DNA of 64,000 nucleotides from assembly GCF_000426645.1 (NCBI RefSeq), contig NZ_AUFT01000012.1, positions 186,001 to 250,000 on the forward strand. The letters are read 5' to 3'. The position numbers were made by a program, and so were the translations under genes. The notes beneath the pieces are model-generated. The model made no database searches. It worked only from the letters and a program-made list of their open reading frames with translations, and was not told the DNA's origin. The stretch is from Nakamurella lactea DSM 19367. Lineage in GTDB: Bacteria > Actinomycetota > Actinomycetes > Mycobacteriales > Nakamurellaceae. Below, in pieces: positions 36,558-44,281 of the stretch (its first letter is position 1; each line of letters opens with the position of its first letter).

Positions 36558-37520
36558 ATGTCCGCCTCCGAACTCTCCGAGGTCGCCGACCTGCCGGATC
36601 CGGCCGTGCCGCAGCCCGGCGTCGAGCGACAGGTCGAGGGTCGCAGCCCCTGGCAGCTGGCCTGGATCCGGTTGCGCCGGGACCGGGTCGCGGTGGTTTG
36701 CGCCGCGTTCATCCTGCTGTTGGTGCTGGTGGCGATCCTGGCTGATCCGCTGGCCAACTGGATCGGCTACAACGCCACCGATCAGGACCAGGTGAACGGC
36801 ATCACCGCTGACGGTCTGCCGGTCGGTCCGGACGCACACCATCTGCTGGGCACCGACAACCTGGGCCGGGACATTCTGGTCCGGATCATTTTCGGTACCA
36901 GGGTGTCGTTGGTCGTCGGTGTTTCCGCGGCGGTCGCGGCGGTGCTGATCGGGGTGATCGTCGGGCTCTGCGCCGGTTATCTCGGCCCGGTGGTGGACTC
37001 GGTGCTGGCGCGGTTGATGGACGTGGTGCTCTCGTTCCCGTTCCTGCTGTTCGCCATCGCCCTGGTCACCGTTGTCGGCCCGAGCGAACTGATCGAGATC
37101 CTCGTCATCGCCTTCTTCTCCTGGGCCGCCGTCGGCCGGATCGTCCGCGGGCAGACGCTGGCCATCCGGGAGCGCGAGTACATCGAGGCGGCCCGCTCGC
37201 TCGGCGCCGGCAACCTGCGGATCATGGTGATCGACGTGCTGCCGAACCTGATGGCACCGGTGATTGTCTATGTGACACTGCTGATTCCGGTCTCGATCGT
37301 GTTTGAGGCGACGCTCTCCTACCTGGGTGTCGGGATCATCCCGCCGACTCCCAGTTGGGGGAACATGATCAGCGACGCACAGAACTTCTACCAGGTCGCC
37401 TGGTGGTATCTGGTGTTCCCCGGCGCGGCGCTGGTGCTCACCACCCTGGCGTTCAACCTGCTCGGCGACAGCGTGCGCGACGCGCTCGACCCGCGCACCG
37501 AGCGGCTGTTCGCCAAGTAG
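36558..37520 (+). CDS. Peptide ABC transporter permease (DppC type)
   Basis: A 320-residue permease. A soluble N-terminus (PWQLAWIRLRRDRVAV) leads into the first helix. The periplasmic loop contains HHLLGTDNLGRDILVRIIFG, the DppC/OppC signature. The cytoplasmic EAA loop is EYIEAARSLGAGNLRIMVIDVLPNL. Six hydrophobic segments are visible, and the C-terminus NLLGDSVRDALDPR is typical. ATG 36558 directly follows the ATPase stop. Here the permeases come after the ATPases (order SBP-D-F-C-B), unlike the second importer in this window (SBP-B-C-D-F). Confidence 0.93.
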   Translation: MSASELSEVADLPDPAVPQPGVERQVEGRSPWQLAWIRLRRDRVAVVCAAFILLLVLVAILADPLANWIGYNATDQDQVNGITADGLPVGPDAHHLLGTDNLGRDILVRIIFGTRVSLVVGVSAAVAAVLIGVIVGLCAGYLGPVVDSVLARLMDVVLSFPFLLFAIALVTVVGPSELIEILVIAFFSWAAVGRIVRGQTLAIREREYIEAARSLGAGNLRIMVIDVLPNLMAPVIVYVTLLIPVSIVFEATLSYLGVGIIPPTPSWGNMISDAQNFYQVAWWYLVFPGAALVLTTLAFNLLGDSVRDALDPRTERLFAK

Positions 37521-37535
37521 GAGAGGGCTGCGACC

Positions 37536-38501
37536 GTGATTAGATTCGTCATCCGCCGGATCCTCACCGGGGCGATCGTCGTCTGGCTGATCAGCCTGGT
37601 GGTCTTCGCGATCTTCTTCATCGCCCCGCCGAACGTCGCCTTCCTGCTGTTGGGTCGGTTCGCCGCGTCCGATCAGCAACTGGTCGCCACCGTTACCGCC
37701 CAGCTGGGTCTCGACCAGCCGATTGTGGTGCAGTACTGGCACTTTCTGACCCGCCTGGTGCACGGCGACCTCGGGTATTCGTACTACAGCCACCAGCCGG
37801 TGACCACGCTGATCGGCCAGGCGTTGCCGGTCACCGCGTCGCTGGCCATCGGGGCGGCGATCATCTGGGTGGTCAGCGGGGTGTTGATCGGGGTGTTGTC
37901 GGCAACCAGGCCGCGCAGCTTCCTGGACCGGCTGTCTACCTTGTTCGCGCTGATCGGCTTGTCGTTCCCGACCTTCGTCCTGGGTCTGCTGCTGCTGTAT
38001 CTGCTGTTCTACAAGCTGCACCTGGCCGGGGTGGACTTCTTCCCCGGCGGCGGATACGTGCCGCTGACGCAGGATCCGTGGCAGTGGTTCGTCCACCTGA
38101 TCCTGCCCTGGATCACCCTGGCGGTGGCCTCAATGGCGGTCTACGTCCGGCTCACCCGCGGGCAGATGCTCGAGGTGTTGGGGGAGGACTACATACGCAC
38201 GGCCCGGTCGAAGGGGCTCTCGGAACGGCGGGTGATCTTCCGACACGGGCTGCGGGCGGCGCTGGTGCCCATCGTCACCCAGTTCGGCATCGATGTGGCG
38301 ACATTGCTCGGCGGCGCCATCGTCACCGAACAAGTCTTCGGACTCAACGGTTTGGGAAAGATGTCGGTGACCGCGGTGACGAACCAGGACGAGCCGGTGA
38401 TCATCGCCGTCGTGCTGCTGGCTTCGGTCTTCGTGGTGGTCGCGAACATCGTGGTCGACGTGTTGTACGCGGTGCTCGACCCGCGGGTGCGGCTGTCCTG
38501 A
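37536..38501 (+). CDS. Peptide ABC transporter permease (DppB type)
   Basis: A 321-residue permease with six hydrophobic helices. It starts with the family's IRFVIRRILTGAIVVWLISLVVF helix and has LGLDQPIVVQYWHFLTRLVHGDLGYSY in the first periplasmic loop. The EAA loop is EDYIRTARSKGLSERRVIFRHGLRAAL, and the C-terminus DVLYAVLDPRVRLS is typical. The GTG at 37536 follows GGAGAGGG. Last gene of the importer operon; a GC-rich hairpin follows one base after its stop. Confidence 0.93.
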   Translation: MIRFVIRRILTGAIVVWLISLVVFAIFFIAPPNVAFLLLGRFAASDQQLVATVTAQLGLDQPIVVQYWHFLTRLVHGDLGYSYYSHQPVTTLIGQALPVTASLAIGAAIIWVVSGVLIGVLSATRPRSFLDRLSTLFALIGLSFPTFVLGLLLLYLLFYKLHLAGVDFFPGGGYVPLTQDPWQWFVHLILPWITLAVASMAVYVRLTRGQMLEVLGEDYIRTARSKGLSERRVIFRHGLRAALVPIVTQFGIDVATLLGGAIVTEQVFGLNGLGKMSVTAVTNQDEPVIIAVVLLASVFVVVANIVVDVLYAVLDPRVRLS

Positions 38502-38502
38502 T

Positions 38503-38521
38503 CTGCGGCCGGGGGCCGCAG
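38503..38521 (+). terminator. Hairpin terminator closing the peptide-importer operon
   Basis: CTGCGGCC (38503-38510) and GGCCGCAG (38514-38521) form a perfect 8-bp stem with a GGG loop, beginning one base after the dppB-like stop codon. No T-tail. It insulates the reverse-transcriptase locus from importer transcription. Confidence 0.75.
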
Positions 38522-38535
38522 GTGGCAGCATGGTC

Positions 38536-38701
38536 GGATGCGGGGTGGGCGAGGCGAGAGTGGGTCGATGCGACCCGTCTCAGGGGTAACCCCTGGGTGC
38601 AGTTCACAGTTGGTATCAGCGTCCGACGCCGGACCACATGCTTCGCGTGTCCGGCGGCGCCGCGGACAGGTGCGGTTGGTCGCCCCGCCCGCCCCGCATT
38701 C
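38536..38701 (+). ncRNA. Candidate retron msr-msd RNA
   Basis: The arms 38538-38556 and 38681-38699 are complementary over 19 positions (17 Watson-Crick, one G-U, one A-C), and pairing can extend a base or two. They flank about 124 nt that fold into successive hairpins: GGGTCG/CGACCC (38562-38576), CAGGGG/CCCCTG (38581-38595) and a longer stem 38621-38667 built on GTCCG/CGGAC and GCCGGAC/GTCCGGC. The right arm ends 5 bases before the reverse-transcriptase ATG. A terminal a1/a2 inverted repeat, short msr hairpins and a distal msd hairpin directly upstream of the RT are the architecture of a retron non-coding RNA. The branching guanosine cannot be assigned with certainty. Confidence 0.6.
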
Positions 38702-38704
38702 CCG

Positions 38705-39988
38705 ATGACCGGGGACTACCTGTACTCACCCGACTGGGCTCGGCTGCTCGCCGATCTGGTGGTCGCGGCCAGGGCGCGGTGGCGCCGGTCGGACCTGGCC
38801 GCGGCCATGGCGGAGGTGTTGGATGACGCCGAGGCGGACGGGACCGCGCACCGGATCCTGCAGGCGTTCCCGCGGGAACCGGTCGATGTCCGGGCCACCC
38901 TCGCCGGTTACCTCGTCGAGCTGCGCAGCGTGTCCGAACCGCTGTCCGAGCCGCAGACGGGTGCATTGCTCGCCGCTTCGGCGCGCACCCCAGTGCTGTG
39001 GGCCGGGCTGCCGGTACTGAACACACCGGCGGAGTTGGCCTCGTTCTTGGATCTCACGATCGGCGAGCTCGACTGGTTCGCCGACCACGGCAATTGGCTG
39101 CGCAGCCACCGCGGGCCTCTGCAGCATTACCGGCAGCGCCGGATCGCCAAACGTTCGGGGCTGCGGCTGCTGGAGATCCCCAAGCCACGGTTGCGGGAGA
39201 TTCAGCGAAAGCTGTTGCGCACCTTGGTGTCCGTCATCGAACCACACCCGGCCGCGCACGGCTTCCGGCCGGGCCGGGACGCCCGGTCGTTCGCCGCGCC
39301 ACACGCCGGCGGGCCGATCGTGCTGCGGGTCGACCTGCGGGATTTCTTCGCAAGCGTGCCCGGTGCGAGGATCAGGGCTGTCTTCGTGGCTGTCGGCTAC
39401 CCGCCGCCGATCGCTGCCCTGCTGGCCGACCTGTGCACCACCGCCACACCGATCGCCGCGTTGTGCGGCCTCGATCCGGCGATCGCCGGGCTGCTCCGCG
39501 GAAGGCACCTGCCGCAAGGCGCCTCGACCTCCCCAGCGTTGTCGAACCTGGTGCTGCGCAACACAGATCGGCGGATCGCCGGGTACGTGGCCCGGCACGG
39601 CCTGCGGTACACCCGTTATGCCGACGACCTCGCGGTGTCCGGCAGCGGGTTCGACCCGGCGGCCGTGCGGTGGGTGATCGAGAAGATCGTCACCGACGAG
39701 GGTTTCCGCCTGCATCCGGACAAGACCTCGGTGATGCGCAGCCACCAACGGCAGCGGCTGGCTTCCCTGGTGATCAACACCCGGCCACAGGTCAATCGCA
39801 GCGAGTACGACGCGCTGCGGGCACTCCTGCACAACGCCGCGTCCACGGGTGCGGCCGCGCAGAACCGTGGCGGTCACGAGCATTTCCGCGAGCACGTATT
39901 CGGTCGGATCGGTTGGGCCGGGGCGTCCAACCCAGATCGCCGTCGCGTCCTGTTGGGTCTGGCCGAGCGGGTCGACTGGAGCCGGTGA
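38705..39988 (+). CDS. Retron-type reverse transcriptase with N-terminal extension
   Basis: A 427-residue RNA-directed DNA polymerase. Residues 1-115 form a helical extension of unknown role. The RT domain has GFRPGRDARSFAAPH (retron-like NAxxH region with the Asn missing), catalytic Asp210 in RVDLRDFF, LPQGASTSPALSNLVL (motif B) and YADD at 305-308 (motif C, YTRYADDLAVSG). The thumb region QRLASLVINTRPQVNRSEYDALRALLHN matches the retron block but has ASL where VTG is usual. Start ATG 38705, right after the candidate msr-msd. No maturase, endonuclease or integrase domain is visible, which argues against a group II intron. No obvious effector gene is adjacent; the N-terminal extension might serve. 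Confidence 0.88.
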   Translation: MTGDYLYSPDWARLLADLVVAARARWRRSDLAAAMAEVLDDAEADGTAHRILQAFPREPVDVRATLAGYLVELRSVSEPLSEPQTGALLAASARTPVLWAGLPVLNTPAELASFLDLTIGELDWFADHGNWLRSHRGPLQHYRQRRIAKRSGLRLLEIPKPRLREIQRKLLRTLVSVIEPHPAAHGFRPGRDARSFAAPHAGGPIVLRVDLRDFFASVPGARIRAVFVAVGYPPPIAALLADLCTTATPIAALCGLDPAIAGLLRGRHLPQGASTSPALSNLVLRNTDRRIAGYVARHGLRYTRYADDLAVSGSGFDPAAVRWVIEKIVTDEGFRLHPDKTSVMRSHQRQRLASLVINTRPQVNRSEYDALRALLHNAASTGAAAQNRGGHEHFREHVFGRIGWAGASNPDRRRVLLGLAERVDWSR

Positions 39989-40135
39989 GATCCGCCACCA
40001 ACGGGGTTCGCCGGCTGGCCCCGGGCGACCGGGCGTGCGAAAATAGCTACGGAGCCGCCGGATGGTGGTGACCCGGACGAGATGTGCGCCGTACCCGGAC
40101 CGACAAGACGACGCTCCCGAGGGAGCTGAGTCGTG

Positions 40136-40393
40136 ATGAGTCAGATCGTCCAGATTGTCGGATCACTGCTGGTGCTGGCCGCCTTCGCCGCCGCCCAGCG
40201 CGGGATGATGAACCCGAAGTCGTTGGTCTATCTGGTGCTGAACTTCGCCGGATCGAGCATTCTCGCCGTCGAGGCCGTCCTCGAGCAGCAGTGGGGCTTC
40301 CTGGTGCTCGAGGGCGTGTGGGCGATCGTTTCCGGCTTCGGCCTGATCGGTCTGCTCCGAGCCGGCCGAAACGTGGCAACATCGAGCTCATGA
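40136..40393 (+). CDS. Small membrane protein, CBU_0592-like
   Basis: An 85-residue protein, nearly all membrane: three hydrophobic segments ([60 protein letters not shown]). The pattern matches the CBU_0592 family of small conserved proteins with no known function. ATG 40136 is preferred (GGGAG about 10 bases upstream); GTG 40133 adds one residue. Its stop overlaps the start of the thiol-quinone reductase gene (ATGA), so the two are translated together. It lies 147 bases after the reverse transcriptase; a link to the retron cannot be excluded but the coupling favours the reductase. Confidence 0.8.
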   Translation: MSQIVQIVGSLLVLAAFAAAQRGMMNPKSLVYLVLNFAGSSILAVEAVLEQQWGFLVLEGVWAIVSGFGLIGLLRAGRNVATSSS

Positions 40394-41412
40394 GCAGCGA
40401 GACCGAAGCCGGGTACGTGACCACCGGCAAGGAATTCAAGCGGGACACCAACTACATCACCACCAGGATCGACCGGGCCGGCAGCGACGGTTACCCGGTG
40501 GAGGCGGGCCGCTATCGGCTGGTGGTCGCCAGGGCCTGCCCCTGGGCCAATCGGACGATCATCGTCCGCCGGTTGCTGGGTCTGGAGGACGCCATCTCGA
40601 TGGGCATGTGCGGGCCGACGCACGACCAGCGCTCGTGGACCTTCGACCTGGACCCGGGTGGGGTCGACCCGGTGTTGAAGATCGAACGGCTGCAACAGGC
40701 ATACTTCGCCCGTGACCCCGAATACCCGCGGGGCATCACCGTGCCGGCGATCGTCGACGTGCCGACGGGCCAGGTGGTGACCAACGACTATGCGCAGATC
40801 ACCCTCGACTTCTCGACCGAGTGGACGGAGTTCCACCGCGACGGCGCACCGCAGCTGTACCCGGAGCACCTGCGGGAGGAGATCGACACGGTGAACAAGC
40901 GGGTGTTCACCGAGGTGAACAACGGTGTGTATCGCTGCGGTTTCGCCGGATCGCAGCAGGCTTACGACGAGGCCTACGACCGGCTGTTCACCGCGCTCGA
41001 CTGGCTCACGGAGCGGCTGACGGCTCAGCGATACCTGGTGGGGGACACCATCACCGAGGCGGACGTCCGGTTGTTCACCACGCTCGCCCGGTTCGACCCC
41101 GTCTACCACGGCCACTTCAAGTGCAACCGCAGCAAGCTGTCCGAACTGCCGGTGCTGTGGGCCTATGCCCGGGATCTGTTCCAGACCCCCGGGTTCGGCG
41201 ACACCACCGACTTCGTGCAGATCAAGCAGCACTACTACATCGTGCACTCCGACGTGAACCCCAGTGGCATCGTCCCGAAGGGGCCGGACCTTTCCGGCTG
41301 GCTCACCGAGCACGGCCGAGAAGCGTTGGGCGGCAGACCCTTCGGTGACGGAACTCCGCCGCCCCCGCCGAAACCGGCCGAGGTGGTTCCGGCCGGGCAC
41401 TCCGCCGGCTGA
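40390..41412 (+). CDS. Glutathionyl/mycothiolyl-hydroquinone reductase (Xi-class GST)
   Basis: A 340-residue Xi-class transferase that reduces thiol-hydroquinone conjugates. The catalytic cysteine lies in the class signature ARACPWANR, and the central block [29 protein letters not shown] is typical of the YqjG/ECM4 group. The C-terminal helical domain has [32 protein letters not shown]. Actinobacteria use mycothiol, so S-mycothiolyl-hydroquinone reduction is the likely reaction (inference). The C-terminus ends in a Pro-rich tail. ATG 40390 overlaps the previous stop. The pairing with a membrane protein suggests a role near membrane quinones. Confidence 0.92.
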   Translation: MSSETEAGYVTTGKEFKRDTNYITTRIDRAGSDGYPVEAGRYRLVVARACPWANRTIIVRRLLGLEDAISMGMCGPTHDQRSWTFDLDPGGVDPVLKIERLQQAYFARDPEYPRGITVPAIVDVPTGQVVTNDYAQITLDFSTEWTEFHRDGAPQLYPEHLREEIDTVNKRVFTEVNNGVYRCGFAGSQQAYDEAYDRLFTALDWLTERLTAQRYLVGDTITEADVRLFTTLARFDPVYHGHFKCNRSKLSELPVLWAYARDLFQTPGFGDTTDFVQIKQHYYIVHSDVNPSGIVPKGPDLSGWLTEHGREALGGRPFGDGTPPPPPKPAEVVPAGHSAG

Positions 41413-41564
41413 CGTCAGTCGAACGGCACGGCCGGTCGTCGACGGCCCCAGCGGTCACACCTCCCGCGAGTTCGGCCAACAGATGCCTGCGGCGACCAGA
41501 CCTTCGATGTCGGCCACGGTCCCATCGCCCATTACCAAGCCAGTACACTTGTGCGAATAATACC

Positions 41565-41593
41565 TTGTGGCCTGGATTCAAGTGATCTAGAAT
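41565..41593 (+). promoter_or_regulatory. Likely sigma-70-type promoter of the HNH gene
   Basis: TTGTGG (41565-41570) and TAGAAT (41588-41593) are separated by exactly 17 bases, in an AT-rich patch 25 bases before the start codon. A GGAGAGGGGAG ribosome site follows. Confidence 0.6.
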
Positions 41594-41617
41594 GGAAGGT
41601 AATCGGAGAGGGGAGCG

Positions 41618-43447
41618 GTGGTGAGGGTGGGGAAGGCTCGGGTCGACGTGATCGACGGGCAGGAGCTGTTCGCCAGCGCCGTGGAACTGGAACTCGAGCG
41701 TTTGCTGCACTCGCTGGGCGACGGCATGGTGCGGACCATCGAGGCCTTCACTGCGGCTCTTTCCGACGCCACCACCTTTCCGGCCAGCACCACCCTTTCA
41801 TTGACCACCGACGCTGCTGGTCCGGACCCTGATGCTGCTGGCTCGGCTGTTGCTGCGACGGACGCGGTGGACCCGGCTACCCGGATCGATCGGATCGCTG
41901 CTCTCGAGAGTGCCCGCGCGGTATTGGCGGCGGCACAGTTGGCAGAGGAGTTGGCGTTCGCCAAGCAGCAACGCGCCGAACAGGTGGCCGCAGGGGTCAA
42001 GACCCGGAAGCTGGGTCGGGGCATCGCCGAGCAGGTCGGTTTCGCGCGCCGGATCTCTCCGGTGGCCGCGGCCCACCACATCGGGTTGGCGGCCGTGCTG
42101 GCGGAACGGCTGCCGGAGGCGTTCAAGCTGTTGCTCTCGGGTGAGGTGTCCGAGGACCAGTGTCTGATCCTGGCGACCCGGACCTCGCATCTTTCGGATC
42201 TGGACGCGATCATCGTCGACGCCGGGATCAGCCCGCGGATGTCGGGGTGGAACAAGAAGCAGACGGAGCAGGCCGCGGACCGGGCTGCCTATGAGATTGA
42301 TCCGCAGGGTTCGGTGGATCGGCGGGCCAAGGCCGAAAAGGACCGCCGGGTGTGGTGCCGGCCGGCCCCCGATTGCATGGCGAAGGTGACGGCGCTGTTG
42401 CCGATGGTGGAAGGTGTCGCGGTGTTCAAGGCGTTGAGCCAGGCCGCGGACAGCAGTAAGGGCATCGGTGGGGAGAAGCGGACTCGTGGGCAGATCATGG
42501 CCGATGAGTTGGTCACCAGGGTGACCGGGCAGGAGCAGGCGCATCTGGTGCCGGTCGAGGTGAATCTGACGATCACCGCCGACGCGTTGTTCGGCGACGG
42601 TGACGAGCCGGCTCAGCTGGAGGGGGTGGGGCCGGTCCCGGCCGAGTACGCCCGCGGGGTCATCGCCGGTCAGCCACCCGCCAGCGGACCCGGTTCCGAA
42701 CCGGGTGCCGACGTGCCCCGACCACCGGAACCGGTAGCCGAAGCCGCTGTCGAACCGGTGGCCGACGTCGAGATAGCCGACGCCGCACCAGATCCAGATC
42801 CCGGACTTGAGGCTGCTGGCGACGCGCCGCCGGTCGACGCGGCCGCCGGTGACGCGACCCCGGATGATGCGGGTTCAGGCGACGCGGCGGCGGCCGGTGA
42901 ACCCACCGGAACCCCACCGCCCCGATCGCCGCAGCCACTATCACCGCTTCGATCGGGGCGGCGGCGGCCGCGACGGTCGTCGCCACCGCTGCCGTGGGCG
43001 CTGATACCGGATCCCGGTTCCGGCGGTGAGTCGGACAGCTGTGACGTCACCGCTCGGGAATTCCGGCGGGCAAAGGCCTGGATCACCAGAATCCTGGTCG
43101 ACCCGATCACCGGAGTCGCCACCAACATCGATTCCCGGCGCCGCGAGTTCGAAGGCACCGCCAGACGTTTCATCACCGTCCGCGACCGACAGTGTCGCCA
43201 GCCGTACTGCGGCGCCGACATTCGCCATGCCGACCACATCGTTCCGTACCGCGAGGGCGGACCCACCAGCATCGACAATGGCCAGGGCCTGTGCGAGCGG
43301 GGGAACTATGCCAAAGAGATCCCTGGCTGGCACACCACCAGGGGTTCCAGGCCCGGCGAGGTCATCACCACCACCCCGACCGGACACTCCTACCGCACCC
43401 TGCCGCCCCACCAGACGGGTATGCCCGGGACCACCGTCAAAGCCTAG
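41618..43447 (+). CDS. DUF222/13E12-type protein with HNH nuclease domain
   Basis: A 609-residue member of the actinobacterial 13E12/DUF222 family, common in many copies and of unsettled function. DUF222 spans about residues 5-350 (LARGI AEQVGFARRISPVAAAHHIG-type helices, then CRPAP-like block CMAKVTALLPMVEGVAVFKAL). A long Pro/Ala/Asp-rich variable linker (about 350-455) follows, then a C-terminal HNH domain: CRQPYCGADIRHADHIVPYREGGPTSIDNGQGLCERGNYAKEIPGW. The fourth zinc ligand, normally a Cys in CExC, is Gly here, so zinc binding may be weakened. Start GTG 41618 or 41621, both after GGGAG. The stop overlaps the convergent lipase stop by 3 bases. Confidence 0.9.
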   Translation: MVRVGKARVDVIDGQELFASAVELELERLLHSLGDGMVRTIEAFTAALSDATTFPASTTLSLTTDAAGPDPDAAGSAVAATDAVDPATRIDRIAALESARAVLAAAQLAEELAFAKQQRAEQVAAGVKTRKLGRGIAEQVGFARRISPVAAAHHIGLAAVLAERLPEAFKLLLSGEVSEDQCLILATRTSHLSDLDAIIVDAGISPRMSGWNKKQTEQAADRAAYEIDPQGSVDRRAKAEKDRRVWCRPAPDCMAKVTALLPMVEGVAVFKALSQAADSSKGIGGEKRTRGQIMADELVTRVTGQEQAHLVPVEVNLTITADALFGDGDEPAQLEGVGPVPAEYARGVIAGQPPASGPGSEPGADVPRPPEPVAEAAVEPVADVEIADAAPDPDPGLEAAGDAPPVDAAAGDATPDDAGSGDAAAAGEPTGTPPPRSPQPLSPLRSGRRRPRRSSPPLPWALIPDPGSGGESDSCDVTAREFRRAKAWITRILVDPITGVATNIDSRRREFEGTARRFITVRDRQCRQPYCGADIRHADHIVPYREGGPTSIDNGQGLCERGNYAKEIPGWHTTRGSRPGEVITTTPTGHSYRTLPPHQTGMPGTTVKA

Positions 43448-44070
43448 GGACGCGGTGGAACCTGCAGAGTCTGGCCGAGCAGCCCGGCCATCTCGATGTG
43501 GCCGGAAGCGTTGGGGTGGAACGGATCGTCGTACCAGGCATCGGCAGCCGCGCCGGCCTGCTGCCAGTGTGCGAAGTGGTCGACGAGCAGCAGGTTCCGC
43601 TCGGCCGCGATCGATCGGATCTCGTCGACGAACCCGGGCAGCCGGGCGAATCGATCCTGTGCGGCCTCCGGTCGCACGCCTGGCGGGGTTTGCAGGATCA
43701 CCCGCGGGTCACCGGAGTCGGTGATCCGGTCCAGCACCTCGCGGTAGGCGGCGCCGAATCGGGCCGGGTTAGTCGCGGCTTCGTCGGCGCAGTCGTTGGT
43801 ACCCAGCATCAACGACACCACGTCCGGGTTGTGCCGCAGAACCGCCCAGTCCAGCCTGTCGGCCAGCTGCACGATCTGCCAGCCGCTGAAGGCGGTGGTG
43901 AACACCAGCTCACCCCACTTCGGCCACCGGATCTGCTCGGCGAACAGCTCGACGTAATCCCTGCTGGTGCCGGTGTGCACCACCCCGTGGGTGATCGAGT
44001 CGCCGGTGAATACCCACACTCGGCCATCCGGGCCGAGTTCCGGCCACCAGCTCTGGTTCTGTTCGCTCAT
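43444..44070 (-). CDS. SGNH/GDSL-type esterase
   Basis: A 208-residue SGNH hydrolase, presumably cytoplasmic because there is no signal peptide. The catalytic blocks are complete: block I FTGDSITHG (nucleophilic Ser), block II Gly in TTAFSGWQI, block III LMLGTNDCAD (Asn) and block V DDPFHPNASGH (Asp and His). Substrate unknown; relatives hydrolyse acyl esters or sugar acetates. ATG 44070 was chosen over an upstream TTG. Divergent from the threonine attenuator/ThrRS gene, so the 57-bp gap must hold both promoters. Confidence 0.88.
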   Translation of the reverse strand: MSEQNQSWWPELGPDGRVWVFTGDSITHGVVHTGTSRDYVELFAEQIRWPKWGELVFTTAFSGWQIVQLADRLDWAVLRHNPDVVSLMLGTNDCADEAATNPARFGAAYREVLDRITDSGDPRVILQTPPGVRPEAAQDRFARLPGFVDEIRSIAAERNLLLVDHFAHWQQAGAAADAWYDDPFHPNASGHIEMAGLLGQTLQVPPRP

Positions 44071-44127
44071 CGGGCGATTCAATCAAAGGTCGGGCGAGGA
44101 CCGTTACCGCGGGTGTACCGTGTCGGC

Positions 44128-44187
44128 ATGATTCATCGCTCACTGACGACCACGCCGGGCGGACCATCCCGGCGTGCTGTCATGTGA
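44128..44187 (+). CDS. Attenuator leader peptide with three Thr codons
   Basis: A 19-codon open frame, MIHRSLTTTPGGPSRRAVM, ends at TGA 44185-44187. Residues 7-9 are three consecutive threonines (ACG ACC ACG, 44146-44154). It lies 94 bases before a threonyl-tRNA synthetase gene, with a terminator in between. This is the arrangement of ribosome-mediated attenuation: ribosome stalling at Thr codons when charged tRNA-Thr is scarce would favour read-through. The ribosome site is weak (CGGG). Confidence 0.75.
   Translation: MIHRSLTTTPGGPSRRAVM
44151..44176 (+). promoter_or_regulatory. Leader (1:2-type) hairpin overlapping the Thr codons
   Basis: CACGCCGGG (44151-44159) and CCCGGCGTG (44168-44176) form a perfect 9-bp stem with an 8-nt loop. 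The left arm starts within the run of Thr codons, so a ribosome stalled there would prevent this hairpin. That frees the right arm to pair with the GACA-CCCCGGG region of the terminator stem. Confidence 0.65.
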
Positions 44188-44205
44188 TTACTGCGAACTG
44201 ACACT

Positions 44206-44241
44206 CGACACCCCGGGCCGGCGCCCGGGGTGTCGTTGTTT
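44206..44241 (+). terminator. Attenuator (intrinsic terminator) before the ThrRS gene
   Basis: CGACACCCCGGG (44206-44217) pairs perfectly with CCCGGGGTGTCG (44224-44235) around a 6-nt loop, followed by TTGTTT (44236-44241). A 12-bp GC-rich stem with a T-rich tail is rare in this genome and is the best intrinsic terminator in the window. Confidence 0.85.
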
Positions 44242-44281
44242 CGACGAAGTCCCCGGGCCGACCTCTGCGAGAGGACATCCC

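Noticed and set aside
38705-39988. Reverse transcriptase considered as part of a group II intron
   Set aside because: No maturase (X) or endonuclease domain, and no intron domain V-like structure recognised near the gene; the RT motifs and upstream inverted repeat fit a retron better.
40136-40393. Small membrane protein considered as the retron effector
   Set aside because: Membrane effectors exist in some retrons, but this one matches a widespread small family and is translationally coupled to the quinone reductase, 147 bases from the RT.
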